A DNA stretch of 64,000 bases from an uncultured Rothia sp. (GTDB lineage Bacteria > Actinomycetota > Actinomycetes > Actinomycetales > Micrococcaceae), in assembly GCF_916715725.1 (NCBI RefSeq), contig NZ_CAKAPD010000009.1, positions 1 through 64,000 of the forward strand, read 5' to 3'. Below are positions 8,858 to 17,289 of this stretch, piece by piece. A model generated the notes under the pieces. That model was not told the origin of the DNA. It worked only from the letters and a program-made list of their open reading frames with translations, and did no database searches. The first letter of the stretch is position 1. Every line of letters starts with the position of its first letter. The translations under genes were made by a program, and so were the position numbers.

Positions 8858-11758
8858 GTGAGTGAACATCTCGGCACCCCACCCGAAGGCGAGAACACGA
8901 GCGGCAAGCCCGCAGGCGCGAACGTCTCCGGAGGCGGCTCCTCCGGCCTGAGCATTGGCATGCGTCCCGCTGAGGCGCCCGGCGCGAACCTCACCCCCGA
9001 AGAGATTGCACGCCGCGCATCCGGTCGCGGCACGTGGCACCGCCGCGCCTCCAAGCCGGTCTCGCACTGGATGTTTACCCTTATCGCCGTGCTTCTGCTG
9101 CATAAGTTCATCCCGAATAGCGGCTGGCTGATGGTGCATATTGTCACCCTCGGCCTGATTACGAATTCGATTCTGATCTGGTCGCAGCACTTCACCGAAG
9201 CGCTCATGAAGATCAAAATCCCGGACGAGCACCGCGGCACCCAGGTGCGCCGCATCTTCATTCTGAACGCCGGTATTCTCGTGCTCATGATCGGCATGGT
9301 CGGTCAGCTGAGCGTACCCGGGCTGTACGCCGCCACGGTGGTGGGCGCCCTCATTGTCGGTTCGATGGTCGCTTGGCACGGCATCTACCTGCTGAAGCAG
9401 GTGCGTCAGGCTCTGCCGTCGCGATTCGGTGTGACGATTCGCTTCTACATTGTTGCGGCGCTACTGCTGCCCCTCGGCGCGGCGTTTGGCGGCATGATTG
9501 CCTACCCGAACCTGTCCGGCACCCTGCATTCGCAGTTCCTGCTCGCGCACGAGGCGGTGAACGTGCTCGGCTTCGTCGGCATTACCGCGGTGGGTACGCT
9601 GGTGACGTTCTGGCCGACCATGCTGCGCACGAAGATGGTCGATAAGGCGCTCACCCACAGCCTGCGCGCCCTGTACCTGATGTGCGGCGGCCTGGTGTTT
9701 ACCCTTGTCGGCGCAATTTTTGGGATGCGTCCGCTCGCTGCTGCGGGTCTGGTCGTCTACCTGGTCGGCCTGCTGATTGTCGCCTGGGTGATGGTGCGTA
9801 CCCTGCAAACCAAGCGCCCGAACGAGTACCCGCCGATGAGCGTCGGCATGGGCTTCCTCTGGCTGATTGTTGGTGTAGCGGCGACCGCGTACATGGTGGC
9901 AACCACCCCGTTCGCACAGCTGGACATGCGCGCCGTCACCCCCATCTTTGTGGTCGGCTTCCTGCTGCAGCTGCTGCTCGGCGCGATGAGCTACCTGCTG
10001 CCTCAGCGTATGGGCGGCGGCCCGGCGGTGGTGCGCGCCTCCAACAAGGAGTTCAGCCGTTTCGCGGCGGCACGCGTGACCGCCGTGAACCTGGCACTCG
10101 TTATCTTCATGCTGCCCAGCTCCGTGGTCGGCCAGTCCATTAAGATGGCGGTCGCTATCGTGGGTGCTTTGGCGCTCATCGCGTTTATTCCGCTGATGGT
10201 GCGCGGCGTGAAGGCGTCCGTGAACACCCGCAAGGAAATGATGGCGGCACGCGCCCGCGGCGAGAAGCCCGTCTTCAACCAGGAGGCGCTCACCCCCGAA
10301 CCCGTCCCGCACGCCAAGCAGAGCTTCCAGGCGGCACTCGCGGTGGCTATGGCGTTCCTGCTGGGCTTTGCGGTGAACCCGTCCGCGCTGAACCTGCCGT
10401 CGTTCTCTTCGGCGGGCTCCGTAGCTGCGACCGGTCAGACCACCACCGTCAAGGTGAAGGCAACCAGCAACTACCGCTTCACCCCCGCAGAGGTGGAGGT
10501 CCCCGCCGGTAACCGCTTGGTCGTCGAGGTCACCAACGACGACCAGGGCATGACCCACGACCTGACCTTCGACAACGGTGCAACCACCGGCGTTATCAAC
10601 CCCGGCGAAACGAAAACCGTTGATGCCGGCGTCATTACCGCCGACCAGGAAGGCTACTGCTCCGTGGCGGGCCACCGCTCCCTGGGCATGGTGTTCAAGG
10701 TGAAGGCGACCGGCGCCTCCGCAAACCAGGTGGCGCAGGGTGGCCACAACCACGGTTCTACGGGCACCCACAACCACGCCGCGTCGGGTAGCACCCCGAC
10801 CCTCATGACCGTTGCGAACAGCAGGATTGACATGTCCGCAGCGCCCGGCAGCGGCTACAAGTACCGCGACCCGAACATCCCGGCGCCGAACACCGCCACG
10901 CAGGTGAACGGCAAGACCGTCCGCAAGGTCACCCTGGAAGTTGAGGAAGTCGACCGCGAGGTGGCGCCCGGCGTGACCGTTCACATGTGGACGTTCAACG
11001 GGCAGAACATGGCACCGATTCTGCGCGGCAAGGTCGGCGACATTTTTGAAATTACACTCATCAATAACGGCACGATGGGCCACTCGCTGGATTTCCACGC
11101 GGGCATGGTCTCCCCCGATAACACGATGAAGACCATCGCCCCCGGTGAGCGTCTCGTCTACCGTTTTGAGGCGAAGGGTGCCGGTATCTGGCTGTACCAC
11201 TGCGGCACCGCCCCGCTGAGCCTGCACATGACCCAGGGCATGTATGGCGCGGTCATTATCGACCCGGCGGACCTTGACCCGGTAGATCACGAGTACGTGA
11301 TGGTTCAGGGCGAGGCGTACCTGCACGACACCGGCAAGACCGCCTCCGACGGTAACAAGCTGGCGGAGAACTCGCCGGAGCTGATCGCGGCGGGTACCCC
11401 CACGCTGACCATGTTCAACGGCCACGCAACCCAGTACAAGGCGAAGCCGCTGCAGGTGAAGAAGGGCGAGCGTATCCGTGTTTGGGTAATGGCTGCGGGC
11501 CCGAACCACGGCACGAGCTTCCACGTGGTCGGTTCGCAATTCGACACCGTCTACAAGGAGGGCGGCTACCTGATGCGCCGCGGCGCGGATGCGTTCGGTA
11601 GCCGTGACGGCCACAGCCAGGCACTCGATTTGGCGCCCGCTCAGGGCGGCTTCGTGGAGATGCAGTTCCTAGAGTCTGGCACGTACACGTTCGTGAATCA
11701 CTCCTTCTCGGAGATGGAACGCGGTGCCGCCGGCAAGATCGTGGTGACGAACCGTTAG
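8858..11758 (+). CDS. nirK: Membrane-anchored copper nitrite reductase with extra cupredoxin domain
   Basis: This 966-residue fusion should reduce nitrite to nitric oxide outside the membrane. Residues about 65-510 contain some 13 hydrophobic helices with several conserved-looking histidines. Residues about 525-620 form a cupredoxin with type-1 copper ligands H567, C601, H606 and M611. The remainder (about 640-966) is a NirK catalytic domain: type-1 ligands H742, C782, H790 and M795, type-2 ligands H747, H781 and H948, catalytic D745 and H889. The 8-residue C-to-H spacing is the AniA-like (class II) pattern. Normal NirK is about 350 residues, so the membrane part and cupredoxin likely deliver electrons from quinol. 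Start is GTG 8858; a small upstream ATG is not in frame. Confidence 0.9.
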   Translation: MSEHLGTPPEGENTSGKPAGANVSGGGSSGLSIGMRPAEAPGANLTPEEIARRASGRGTWHRRASKPVSHWMFTLIAVLLLHKFIPNSGWLMVHIVTLGLITNSILIWSQHFTEALMKIKIPDEHRGTQVRRIFILNAGILVLMIGMVGQLSVPGLYAATVVGALIVGSMVAWHGIYLLKQVRQALPSRFGVTIRFYIVAALLLPLGAAFGGMIAYPNLSGTLHSQFLLAHEAVNVLGFVGITAVGTLVTFWPTMLRTKMVDKALTHSLRALYLMCGGLVFTLVGAIFGMRPLAAAGLVVYLVGLLIVAWVMVRTLQTKRPNEYPPMSVGMGFLWLIVGVAATAYMVATTPFAQLDMRAVTPIFVVGFLLQLLLGAMSYLLPQRMGGGPAVVRASNKEFSRFAAARVTAVNLALVIFMLPSSVVGQSIKMAVAIVGALALIAFIPLMVRGVKASVNTRKEMMAARARGEKPVFNQEALTPEPVPHAKQSFQAALAVAMAFLLGFAVNPSALNLPSFSSAGSVAATGQTTTVKVKATSNYRFTPAEVEVPAGNRLVVEVTNDDQGMTHDLTFDNGATTGVINPGETKTVDAGVITADQEGYCSVAGHRSLGMVFKVKATGASANQVAQGGHNHGSTGTHNHAASGSTPTLMTVANSRIDMSAAPGSGYKYRDPNIPAPNTATQVNGKTVRKVTLEVEEVDREVAPGVTVHMWTFNGQNMAPILRGKVGDIFEITLINNGTMGHSLDFHAGMVSPDNTMKTIAPGERLVYRFEAKGAGIWLYHCGTAPLSLHMTQGMYGAVIIDPADLDPVDHEYVMVQGEAYLHDTGKTASDGNKLAENSPELIAAGTPTLTMFNGHATQYKAKPLQVKKGERIRVWVMAAGPNHGTSFHVVGSQFDTVYKEGGYLMRRGADAFGSRDGHSQALDLAPAQGGFVEMQFLESGTYTFVNHSFSEMERGAAGKIVVTNR

Positions 11759-11972
11759 GGGCTCCTGAAGCTCCCCATCATGGATTGGCCCCGCCTGGTG
11801 CTCCCTGTCAAAGGTGTACCGGGTGGGGTCATCCTTCACGTGCACGGAGTCTGTACCTGCACTTGATGTTGACTCCGGTAAAGACGCGCCAAGAACTCTC
11901 TGACTATGGTTTTCACCTCAACGGAGGGGAGTTTTTTCACCATAAACGGCAATGGTGCGCTAGTCTATAGGA
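11759..11972. terminator. Intergenic region after nirK with two hairpins
   Basis: A 13-bp stem with three G-U pairs (11787-11799 with 11818-11830) follows nirK but has no T tract. A weaker hairpin with arms near 11894-11900 and 11926-11933 runs directly into six T residues (11932-11937) and is the better intrinsic terminator. The transglycosylase gene begins just downstream with only a weak AGGA upstream of its ATG. Confidence 0.5.
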
Positions 11973-12869
11973 ATGGCAGATAGCACTTCGGGCGCCCCTT
12001 CCGAGCGTAACGCTACGAGCGCCTCCAACCACATTTCCGTTCCGGCGGATCAACAAATTTCTCCTCGGCAGCGTAAAGCTTTCCCGCTTCGCTTTCTCGC
12101 CGGGGTTCTTGCGCATTGGCAGATTATTGCCTCTGCGGTCCTTCTGGGTGGCGGTGTTGCCGGCTTGGCAGCCACCTATGACGACTATTGCGGCATGACG
12201 GAGCTTTCGTATGCTCCGGCGGCTCTCCGATCTGATTTTGAGGAGGGCTCTAAGGTGGCGGGTTTCCGTCCCGGCGTGCTGGCGGCGCAGATTGAGACTG
12301 AAAGCCACTGGCGTGTGGGCGTTGTGTCTCACCAAGGCGCTAAGGGTATTGCACAGTTCACTGATGATGCGTGGAGCGGCGGCCACTACAGCTTCGGCAA
12401 CGGCGGTAATGTTCTGAACCCGCACGATGCGATTGCGGCGCAGGCACGCTACTTGGCTGAGTTGCGTACTCGTTTGGCGAAGTACGCCTCCAATGAGGAT
12501 GAGCTACAGGATGTGGTTCTCGCCGGTTATAACGCGGGTCCGGGTTCTGTGGAGAAGTACGGCGGTGTTCCCCCGTATGAGGAGACTCAGAATTATGTGA
12601 AGTCGATTCGCGAGCTGGCGAATTCGAAGTATAAGCTGACCTGCTCTCCCGAGTACCAGTTCAAGCAGGCGAAGTTGAGCTTCGTGAATGGTGTGACTCC
12701 GGCGATGGCTGGTGTTCATGCGGATGGTACGGCACTGTCCCCGGAGGAGTCGGCATCAGCTGCCGCTGAGGCATCTGCTTCGGCTTCTGCAAGTGCTTCG
12801 GCTCGTGCGTCTGCGAGCGGTTCTGCGGGTTCTTCGGTGAAGCCTTCGGCGACGAGTTCCGGCCGTTAG
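11973..12869 (+). CDS. Lytic transglycosylase (SLT domain), membrane-anchored
   Basis: The enzyme cleaves the MurNAc-GlcNAc bond of peptidoglycan, leaving 1,6-anhydro ends. One N-terminal signal anchor spans about residues 47-68, so the catalytic part is outside. The Slt70-type goose-lysozyme-like domain covers about 95-215: IETESHW holds the catalytic glutamate (E110), followed by GAKGIAQF and the substrate-binding VLAGYNAGPGSVEKYGG motif. The last 45 residues are a Ser/Ala-rich tail. It stands alone between terminators and probably acts in cell-wall turnover or division. Confidence 0.9.
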   Translation: MADSTSGAPSERNATSASNHISVPADQQISPRQRKAFPLRFLAGVLAHWQIIASAVLLGGGVAGLAATYDDYCGMTELSYAPAALRSDFEEGSKVAGFRPGVLAAQIETESHWRVGVVSHQGAKGIAQFTDDAWSGGHYSFGNGGNVLNPHDAIAAQARYLAELRTRLAKYASNEDELQDVVLAGYNAGPGSVEKYGGVPPYEETQNYVKSIRELANSKYKLTCSPEYQFKQAKLSFVNGVTPAMAGVHADGTALSPEESASAAAEASASASASASARASASGSAGSSVKPSATSSGR

Positions 12870-12993
12870 ATTCAGCTTTTTGGATAGCCCACTAGGCTAT
12901 ATATCCGTCTGGGTATATTCCGTTTTATCTATAGTGAGCGGCTAATACCTGCCGCCACTCCCCTACTATTCACTCTCATATTTACTCTTAACA

Positions 12994-13038
12994 GCGCGAG
13001 GCGCCGACCCCCATTCTGAAGGGTTCGGCGCCTCGCGC
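12994..13038. terminator. Bidirectional terminator between transglycosylase and P450
   Basis: A perfect 14-bp GC-rich stem (12994-13007 with 13025-13038) is followed by GTTTTA on the plus strand. It lies between two converging genes and can serve both. Confidence 0.8.
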
Positions 13039-13058
13039 GTTTTAGAGCTGGAGCGTGC

Positions 13059-14270
13059 CTAGTTGAAGATGGCGCGCACGACCGAGTAGCCGGAGACCGG
13101 GTACACGGCGTTCACGGTTGCGGGCTTCTCGCTCTCGTCCGCAATCTCAATCGACTTGGTGCCGCGCAGCAGCTCCTCGAGCAGGATGCGCAGCTCCAGG
13201 CGTGCCAGAGGCGCACCGGGGCAGACGTGGATGCCGTCGCCGTACACGAGGTTGCGGGACTGGTCGCGATGCGGGTTGTAGGTCAGGGCGTCCTCGAAGG
13301 CGTCCTCGTCACGGTTTGCGCTTGCCCAGTTGATGGTCACGCGGGAGCCGGCGGGCAGGGTGCGGCCGCCGAGTTCGGTGTCCTGAGTGGTGATGCGGCG
13401 GTTGGTGACGAGGGTGTCTTCGAGTCGCATGATTTCTTCGACGGCGAGGGCGATTTCGCTGGAGTCTTCCAGGGCGTTGCCGTCGACGAGGGATGCGCGC
13501 AGGCGGTCCTGCTCGGCGCGGTTGCGTGCCAGGAAGTTGACGAATACGCCTACGGTTGCGGAGACGGTGGACAGCTCGCCCACGGTCCAGTTGCGGATGA
13601 GGCTGACGATTTCTTCGTCGGTCATGGTGCGGGGTTCTTCGCCGGGCAGCTGTACGGTGTCGGTGAGCAGTTCGGCGGTGACGTCCTTGGGGTTGCCGGC
13701 TGCGGCGTCCTCGCGGCGTTCGTCGAGCAGTTGGCGGATGTAGCCGTCGAATTCGAGGGCGACCTTAGCGATTTCTTCGCGGTCGCGGCGCAGGGTGGCG
13801 ACGCGGTTCTTCTCGATCCATTCGGTGAGGGGCTGTTCGAGGCATGCGGGCCAGCCCATGAAGGCGTTCTGCACGCGCATTGCGTATGCCTGACCGAAGC
13901 CCTGCATGACGTCTACTTCTTCGCCGCGGGGCAGTTCTGCGATGAGGCTCTTCACGGCGTCGCGGATGACGGGTGCGAACTTTTCGAGGCGTTCGGGGGT
14001 GAAGTACTTGTCGTTGACGGCGCGGAAGGTGGTGTGTTCGGGTGCGTCCATGCCGTTGGGGACGGCGATGTGGCGGGTGGAGACGACGTTGGAGTAGATT
14101 TCGGGGTGGTCGAGTACGTGCTGTACGTCGGCGTTTTTGAAGACGGAGTAGCCCATGAATTCGTCGTGGGCGACGGGGCAACGGCGGCGCATTGCGTCGT
14201 AGGCAGCTACCTGGTCCTTCTGGACCTCTTCACTTCGGAGGTCCCAGTCGTTGTGTACGTTCTCAGTCAT
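13059..14270 (-). CDS. Cytochrome P450
   Basis: This soluble 403-residue bacterial P450 carries the heme-thiolate loop YGDGIHVCPGAPLAR (axial ligand C350) and the K-helix ExxR pair (E279, R282). The I-helix oxygen-activation motif, usually AGxE/DT, reads VGELST, so the acidic residue is replaced by leucine and the threonine by serine, which suggests unusual oxygen or proton handling. No ferredoxin or reductase gene is adjacent, and the substrate is unknown. The start ATG at 14270 lacks a clear Shine-Dalgarno sequence. The gene lies immediately outside the hairpin-bracketed accessory block. Confidence 0.92.
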   Translation of the reverse strand: MTENVHNDWDLRSEEVQKDQVAAYDAMRRRCPVAHDEFMGYSVFKNADVQHVLDHPEIYSNVVSTRHIAVPNGMDAPEHTTFRAVNDKYFTPERLEKFAPVIRDAVKSLIAELPRGEEVDVMQGFGQAYAMRVQNAFMGWPACLEQPLTEWIEKNRVATLRRDREEIAKVALEFDGYIRQLLDERREDAAAGNPKDVTAELLTDTVQLPGEEPRTMTDEEIVSLIRNWTVGELSTVSATVGVFVNFLARNRAEQDRLRASLVDGNALEDSSEIALAVEEIMRLEDTLVTNRRITTQDTELGGRTLPAGSRVTINWASANRDEDAFEDALTYNPHRDQSRNLVYGDGIHVCPGAPLARLELRILLEELLRGTKSIEIADESEKPATVNAVYPVSGYSVVRAIFN

Positions 14271-14491
14271 TGTTCACCCGTGTTCGTTATAGAGTTGTGG
14301 CGTGCTGGATGCGGGCGTCCGGGCGATGCGTATGTGCAGGGTCGGGCGTGCATTTCAGCATGTGAATCCATTACTTGTTCTTTGACCCTATCATTTATGG
14401 ATTGGTGGCGCAGGGTAGGGGTTCCTTGCTTCTCATTCAACGAACAGTGCAGGTGGGGTGAGGGGCACGGGACATACGAGGCGGGACGCAC

Positions 14492-14532
14492 GAGGCGGGC
14501 GGCGCCTCCACCGGGGAGGTGCCGCCCGCCTC
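14492..14532. terminator. Terminator hairpin, left copy bracketing the accessory block
   Basis: This 41-nt hairpin differs at only two positions from the one at 17224-17264. It would terminate the minus-strand lipoprotein transcript. The two copies flank the A+T-richer block that holds the lipoprotein, NlpC/P60 and Phd genes. Confidence 0.8.
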
Positions 14533-14560
14533 ACTCTATGCAGTATTTCAGCGCGAGGGG

Positions 14561-15769
14561 CTAGTTTTTAAGGAATTTCTCTTCGTTTGTAATAACGAAG
14601 TATGAGGGGTATTCGCGCCCGTTCAGAAGAGCGTTGTAGTGCGGTATTTTCTGGGTTTTGATGAGTTCACCGGACTCAACGGAATAGGCTTGAATATAGG
14701 TTTCTCCTTGCAGCTCGTACATGGCGTAGAGGTTCTTTTCGGTCCAGTAGTATGTAGAGACTTCCTTTACTCCTTCTGGGATCTTGAGGCTGAATCGTAC
14801 AGTATTGTGGGCGGTATCAATATTGGTTGAGATGATTCGCCCGTCGTGATGGACCCACCAGATGTCGTCCCCGTATGCGTGTATTGCATACGATGCACCT
14901 GAAGGAACATTTTCCCCATGTACACGTTTGCTCGCTTCACCGGTAATTTGGCGTTCTGTATGCTCGCCTGTTTGCACATTAATTACTTCGAGCATGGATC
15001 CGTCGATATCTTTTAAATCTGCATATTGGTAGTCGGTAATGCTTTGCGGGTAAGTATCATGGATTTTCACAATTCTATGCCCTGCACACACGATGTGGGA
15101 ACCATACATTGTGTTATTTTCGAGACTCTTCGAGAACATTTTTTCATTTGAAGGGTTCGGGTACACGCGGGTAAGGAACGTGGGGTTCCTTGGGTGTAGG
15201 TATTGGTTATCTGTTCCTTCGTAATTGCTGATTTTGTCGTAGCCCCATATGCTGCCGTCGGCGCACTGGGCTGTCAAGAGTATATCATTTTTAATTCTCT
15301 CTTCCCTCACCTCACCATCTTTTACAATTGTCACGAGGAATACGTAGTCACCATTTTCATCCCCTCCGTAATTATCTATAGCTACAATAGTGTTACTGCC
15401 TGCAACATATAACTCTTGACTGTAATCATTTTTTGTTTTCTTTGGGTATGTGTGAAGTTTATCGGAGAGGGTGAATAGCGAATTTGTATCTGTGAAATAT
15501 AGGTTTTTATCTTTGTATACAATTGGCGAGTTTCGGACCCCAACATTTTTGATTCTTGACCATTTTTGGGTTTCTGAGTTGTAGAATGCTACGCCTCCTC
15601 CAGCGTGCGGCAGGTATCTTGAGTCACCTGCGATAGATACAGCGATGCTGCTTTCGTCGAGGGCTTTGCGGGGGTCGTTTGTTACTGGGATGGTTGCGCT
15701 ACAGCCTGACAGGAGGAGGGCACCAATGAGTCCCAGACGCAGGCTTCCTGAAAAACTGGATGTGGTCAT
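14561..15769 (-). CDS. Lipoprotein of unknown function
   Basis: The N-terminus is a lipoprotein signal with lipobox LLLSGC (C23 from the ATG at 15769). The rest, about 380 residues, contains repeated aromatic/Asp-rich strands (such as YKDKNLYFTDTNSLFTL, DDIWWVHHDGRI and YWTEKNLYAMYEL) that look like blades of a beta-propeller; this is inference and no family is recognised. ATG 15769 is preferred to GTG 15778 because GAGGTGG lies at the right distance and no overlap with the previous stop is then needed. It is clearly richer in A+T than surrounding genes and follows the NlpC/P60 gene by 2 bp, so the two are co-translated partners. Confidence 0.8.
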   Translation of the reverse strand: MTTSSFSGSLRLGLIGALLLSGCSATIPVTNDPRKALDESSIAVSIAGDSRYLPHAGGGVAFYNSETQKWSRIKNVGVRNSPIVYKDKNLYFTDTNSLFTLSDKLHTYPKKTKNDYSQELYVAGSNTIVAIDNYGGDENGDYVFLVTIVKDGEVREERIKNDILLTAQCADGSIWGYDKISNYEGTDNQYLHPRNPTFLTRVYPNPSNEKMFSKSLENNTMYGSHIVCAGHRIVKIHDTYPQSITDYQYADLKDIDGSMLEVINVQTGEHTERQITGEASKRVHGENVPSGASYAIHAYGDDIWWVHHDGRIISTNIDTAHNTVRFSLKIPEGVKEVSTYYWTEKNLYAMYELQGETYIQAYSVESGELIKTQKIPHYNALLNGREYPSYFVITNEEKFLKN

Positions 15770-15771
15770 TG

Positions 15772-16596
15772 CTACCACCTCGTTTCGTAGTGATGCACCC
15801 AGTGTGATTTCTTGATGTCTGTCGGGTACACGCCGGGGCCACCGTCAGAGTCGAGGTCTACGTTAGGGTCCGTGCTCTTATAGGCGGCCCAAACTAGCTG
15901 CGAGCAGTTATAAGAATTGGCGTGTACCGTTTTATTGTTCCAAAAAAAGTAATTGTAACTCTTCCCAATTTTTGACTTGGCAAAATTTGCTGCCTTATAT
16001 TTATTAGGACTTTGCCATGCCCAGCCTACATAATACTTATAGACAGGACTTGGTGCTTCTTTCTCGTTAGCATTAACCTTACGAACATAAGGGGTGGTAG
16101 CTTCAACATAGGTGTATTGCGATACATATATTGCAGTATGTCCATGAGCGATACCCATTGTACTATTTGATGAATAGAAAATATCTCCTACTCGCTCAGC
16201 CTTACCCGCAGAAATATTTTTATCGGAGGATCCTCGCGGAGGGCGCGCAGAATCTTTCTGTTTAGCAGTCATTGCATTCCGAGACTCTGTCGCAATACGA
16301 TGCAATTCTTCGTCATATGAATTTCCCATCGCAAGCGCCGTCTGATGAATCTCGCGGGTAATCATCTCTCGGTCTTCAGAACTAAGCGGATTTAGCCCAG
16401 CTGCGGAAATAATCTCATCAAGTTCAGAAGAGTAAGCATGTGCCTGATTAAGCGGCACAAGGAATGCAATAAGTATCAGTGCAATCGTATAGATTTTCCG
16501 CACAAATCCTTTTCGTGATTCCTCTGAAGCAGAATGCCCAGGCTTGAGGATGCTCATTTCCTTCAAGGCTTTGAAATTGGTATGCAGGGCGTTCAT
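15772..16596 (-). CDS. Exported permuted NlpC/P60-like (YiiX-type) hydrolase
   Basis: This 274-residue protein has an N-terminal export signal (hydrophobic segment about 34-52). Its C-terminal domain has the circularly permuted papain-like order: histidine first (H153 in AHGHTAIYV), an acidic residue in TYVEAT, and the nucleophile cysteine last (C231 in NSYNCSQLVWAAYK). Such enzymes hydrolyse amide or ester bonds in peptidoglycan, lipids or proteins; the substrate here is unknown. A strong AAAGGAGG precedes ATG 16596. It is A+T-rich and forms a two-gene operon with the lipoprotein, suggesting a laterally acquired envelope-acting module. Confidence 0.8.
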   Translation of the reverse strand: MNALHTNFKALKEMSILKPGHSASEESRKGFVRKIYTIALILIAFLVPLNQAHAYSSELDEIISAAGLNPLSSEDREMITREIHQTALAMGNSYDEELHRIATESRNAMTAKQKDSARPPRGSSDKNISAGKAERVGDIFYSSNSTMGIAHGHTAIYVSQYTYVEATTPYVRKVNANEKEAPSPVYKYYVGWAWQSPNKYKAANFAKSKIGKSYNYFFWNNKTVHANSYNCSQLVWAAYKSTDPNVDLDSDGGPGVYPTDIKKSHWVHHYETRW

Positions 16597-16923
16597 GACA
16601 CCCTCCTTTCTGGCGGGTCACCTCTTGGCATCCCGCGGTCGGTCTTATGCCTTCATCGATACATAACACCGGAAACTGTCTGACTCAGTAGGTCATACCT
16701 TAGATATCATTTCTGACCAGGTGAGTTTTTAGTGTTCCGTACCTCATTGTATCGTTAAGAGGGTCCGTCATGCAGGAAAAAACGCCCCGTTATCAATGGT
16801 GTACAGAATGCGGTAATTCTCTACTCGCGCCCTGTACCTTTCTTCACTCTGTAGCTCCTTGAATAGAACCTGCACAGGAACTATCCTCGGAGCTAACACA
16901 TAAACCCCAGAAAGGAACCAGTC
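16597..16923. other. Divergent intergenic region of the accessory block
   Basis: These 327 bp hold promoters for the NlpC/P60 operon (minus) and the Phd antitoxin (plus). They also contain the RelE-like coding relic on the minus strand described separately. Confidence 0.5.
16768..16899 (-). pseudogene. RelE/ParE-family toxin relic
   Basis: Read on the minus strand and ending at the TGA 16768-16770, this frame encodes a stretch containing ERYRARVENYRILYTIDNG. That is the core C-terminal strand pair of RelE-type ribonuclease toxins (consensus YRxRVGDYRILYxID). The frame stops right after the motif, lacking the usual terminal beta-strand, and nothing recognisable as the RelE N-terminus precedes it, so it is a fragment. 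It lies head-to-head with the orphan Phd antitoxin rather than downstream of it. The match was made by eye. Confidence 0.5.
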
Positions 16924-17205
16924 ATGACTGTCACCACTCACCGGACTCGTTCCAATGTCACGACTCTTAAAGAACTCCGCGACAACCTCGGAACCAAAGT
17001 CAATGAAGCCGTGTTCTCCGGCGAACGTCCCCTCATCAGCCGCAATGGTAAGACTGTTGCCGCGCTCATCTCCTACGAAGATTTGAAGCTGCTGGAAGAG
17101 TACGAAGAGCTCCTCGACATTGATGCTCTTCGCAAGGCACGCGCCGAAGATGACGGCTACCGCATCGGCCTCGACGAGTTCCTCGCAGAGAACCCTGCAG
17201 ACTAG
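16924..17205 (+). CDS. Phd/YefM family antitoxin, orphan
   Basis: The 93-residue protein has the Phd/YefM fold: an N-terminal DNA-binding part with LKELRDNLGTKVNEAVFSGERPLISRNGKTVAALISYEDLKLLE, then an acidic, flexible C-terminus that would wrap a RelE or Doc toxin. AAAGGA precedes ATG 16924. No toxin follows; a terminator begins within 20 bp of the stop. The only toxin-like sequence nearby is the RelE relic on the opposite strand just upstream. It may act as an anti-addiction protein or as a plain repressor of its own divergent promoter. Confidence 0.88.
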   Translation: MTVTTHRTRSNVTTLKELRDNLGTKVNEAVFSGERPLISRNGKTVAALISYEDLKLLEEYEELLDIDALRKARAEDDGYRIGLDEFLAENPAD

Positions 17206-17223
17206 TCTTTCAACGCATATTGC

Positions 17224-17264
17224 GAGGCGGGCGGCACCTCCACCGGGGAGGGGCCGCCCGCCTC
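17224..17264. terminator. Terminator hairpin, right copy bracketing the accessory block
   Basis: This is 39 of 41 nt identical to the hairpin at 14492-14532. It sits between the converging Phd antitoxin and sugar transporter genes and can terminate both. Confidence 0.8.
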
Positions 17265-17289
17265 ATTCTTGTCTAAAAACCCGCCGAAT

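Noticed and set aside
9461..11614. A 717-codon minus-strand frame across nirK
   Set aside because: The plus strand encodes every copper ligand of NirK; the antisense product is H/R/Q/V-rich with no recognisable domain.
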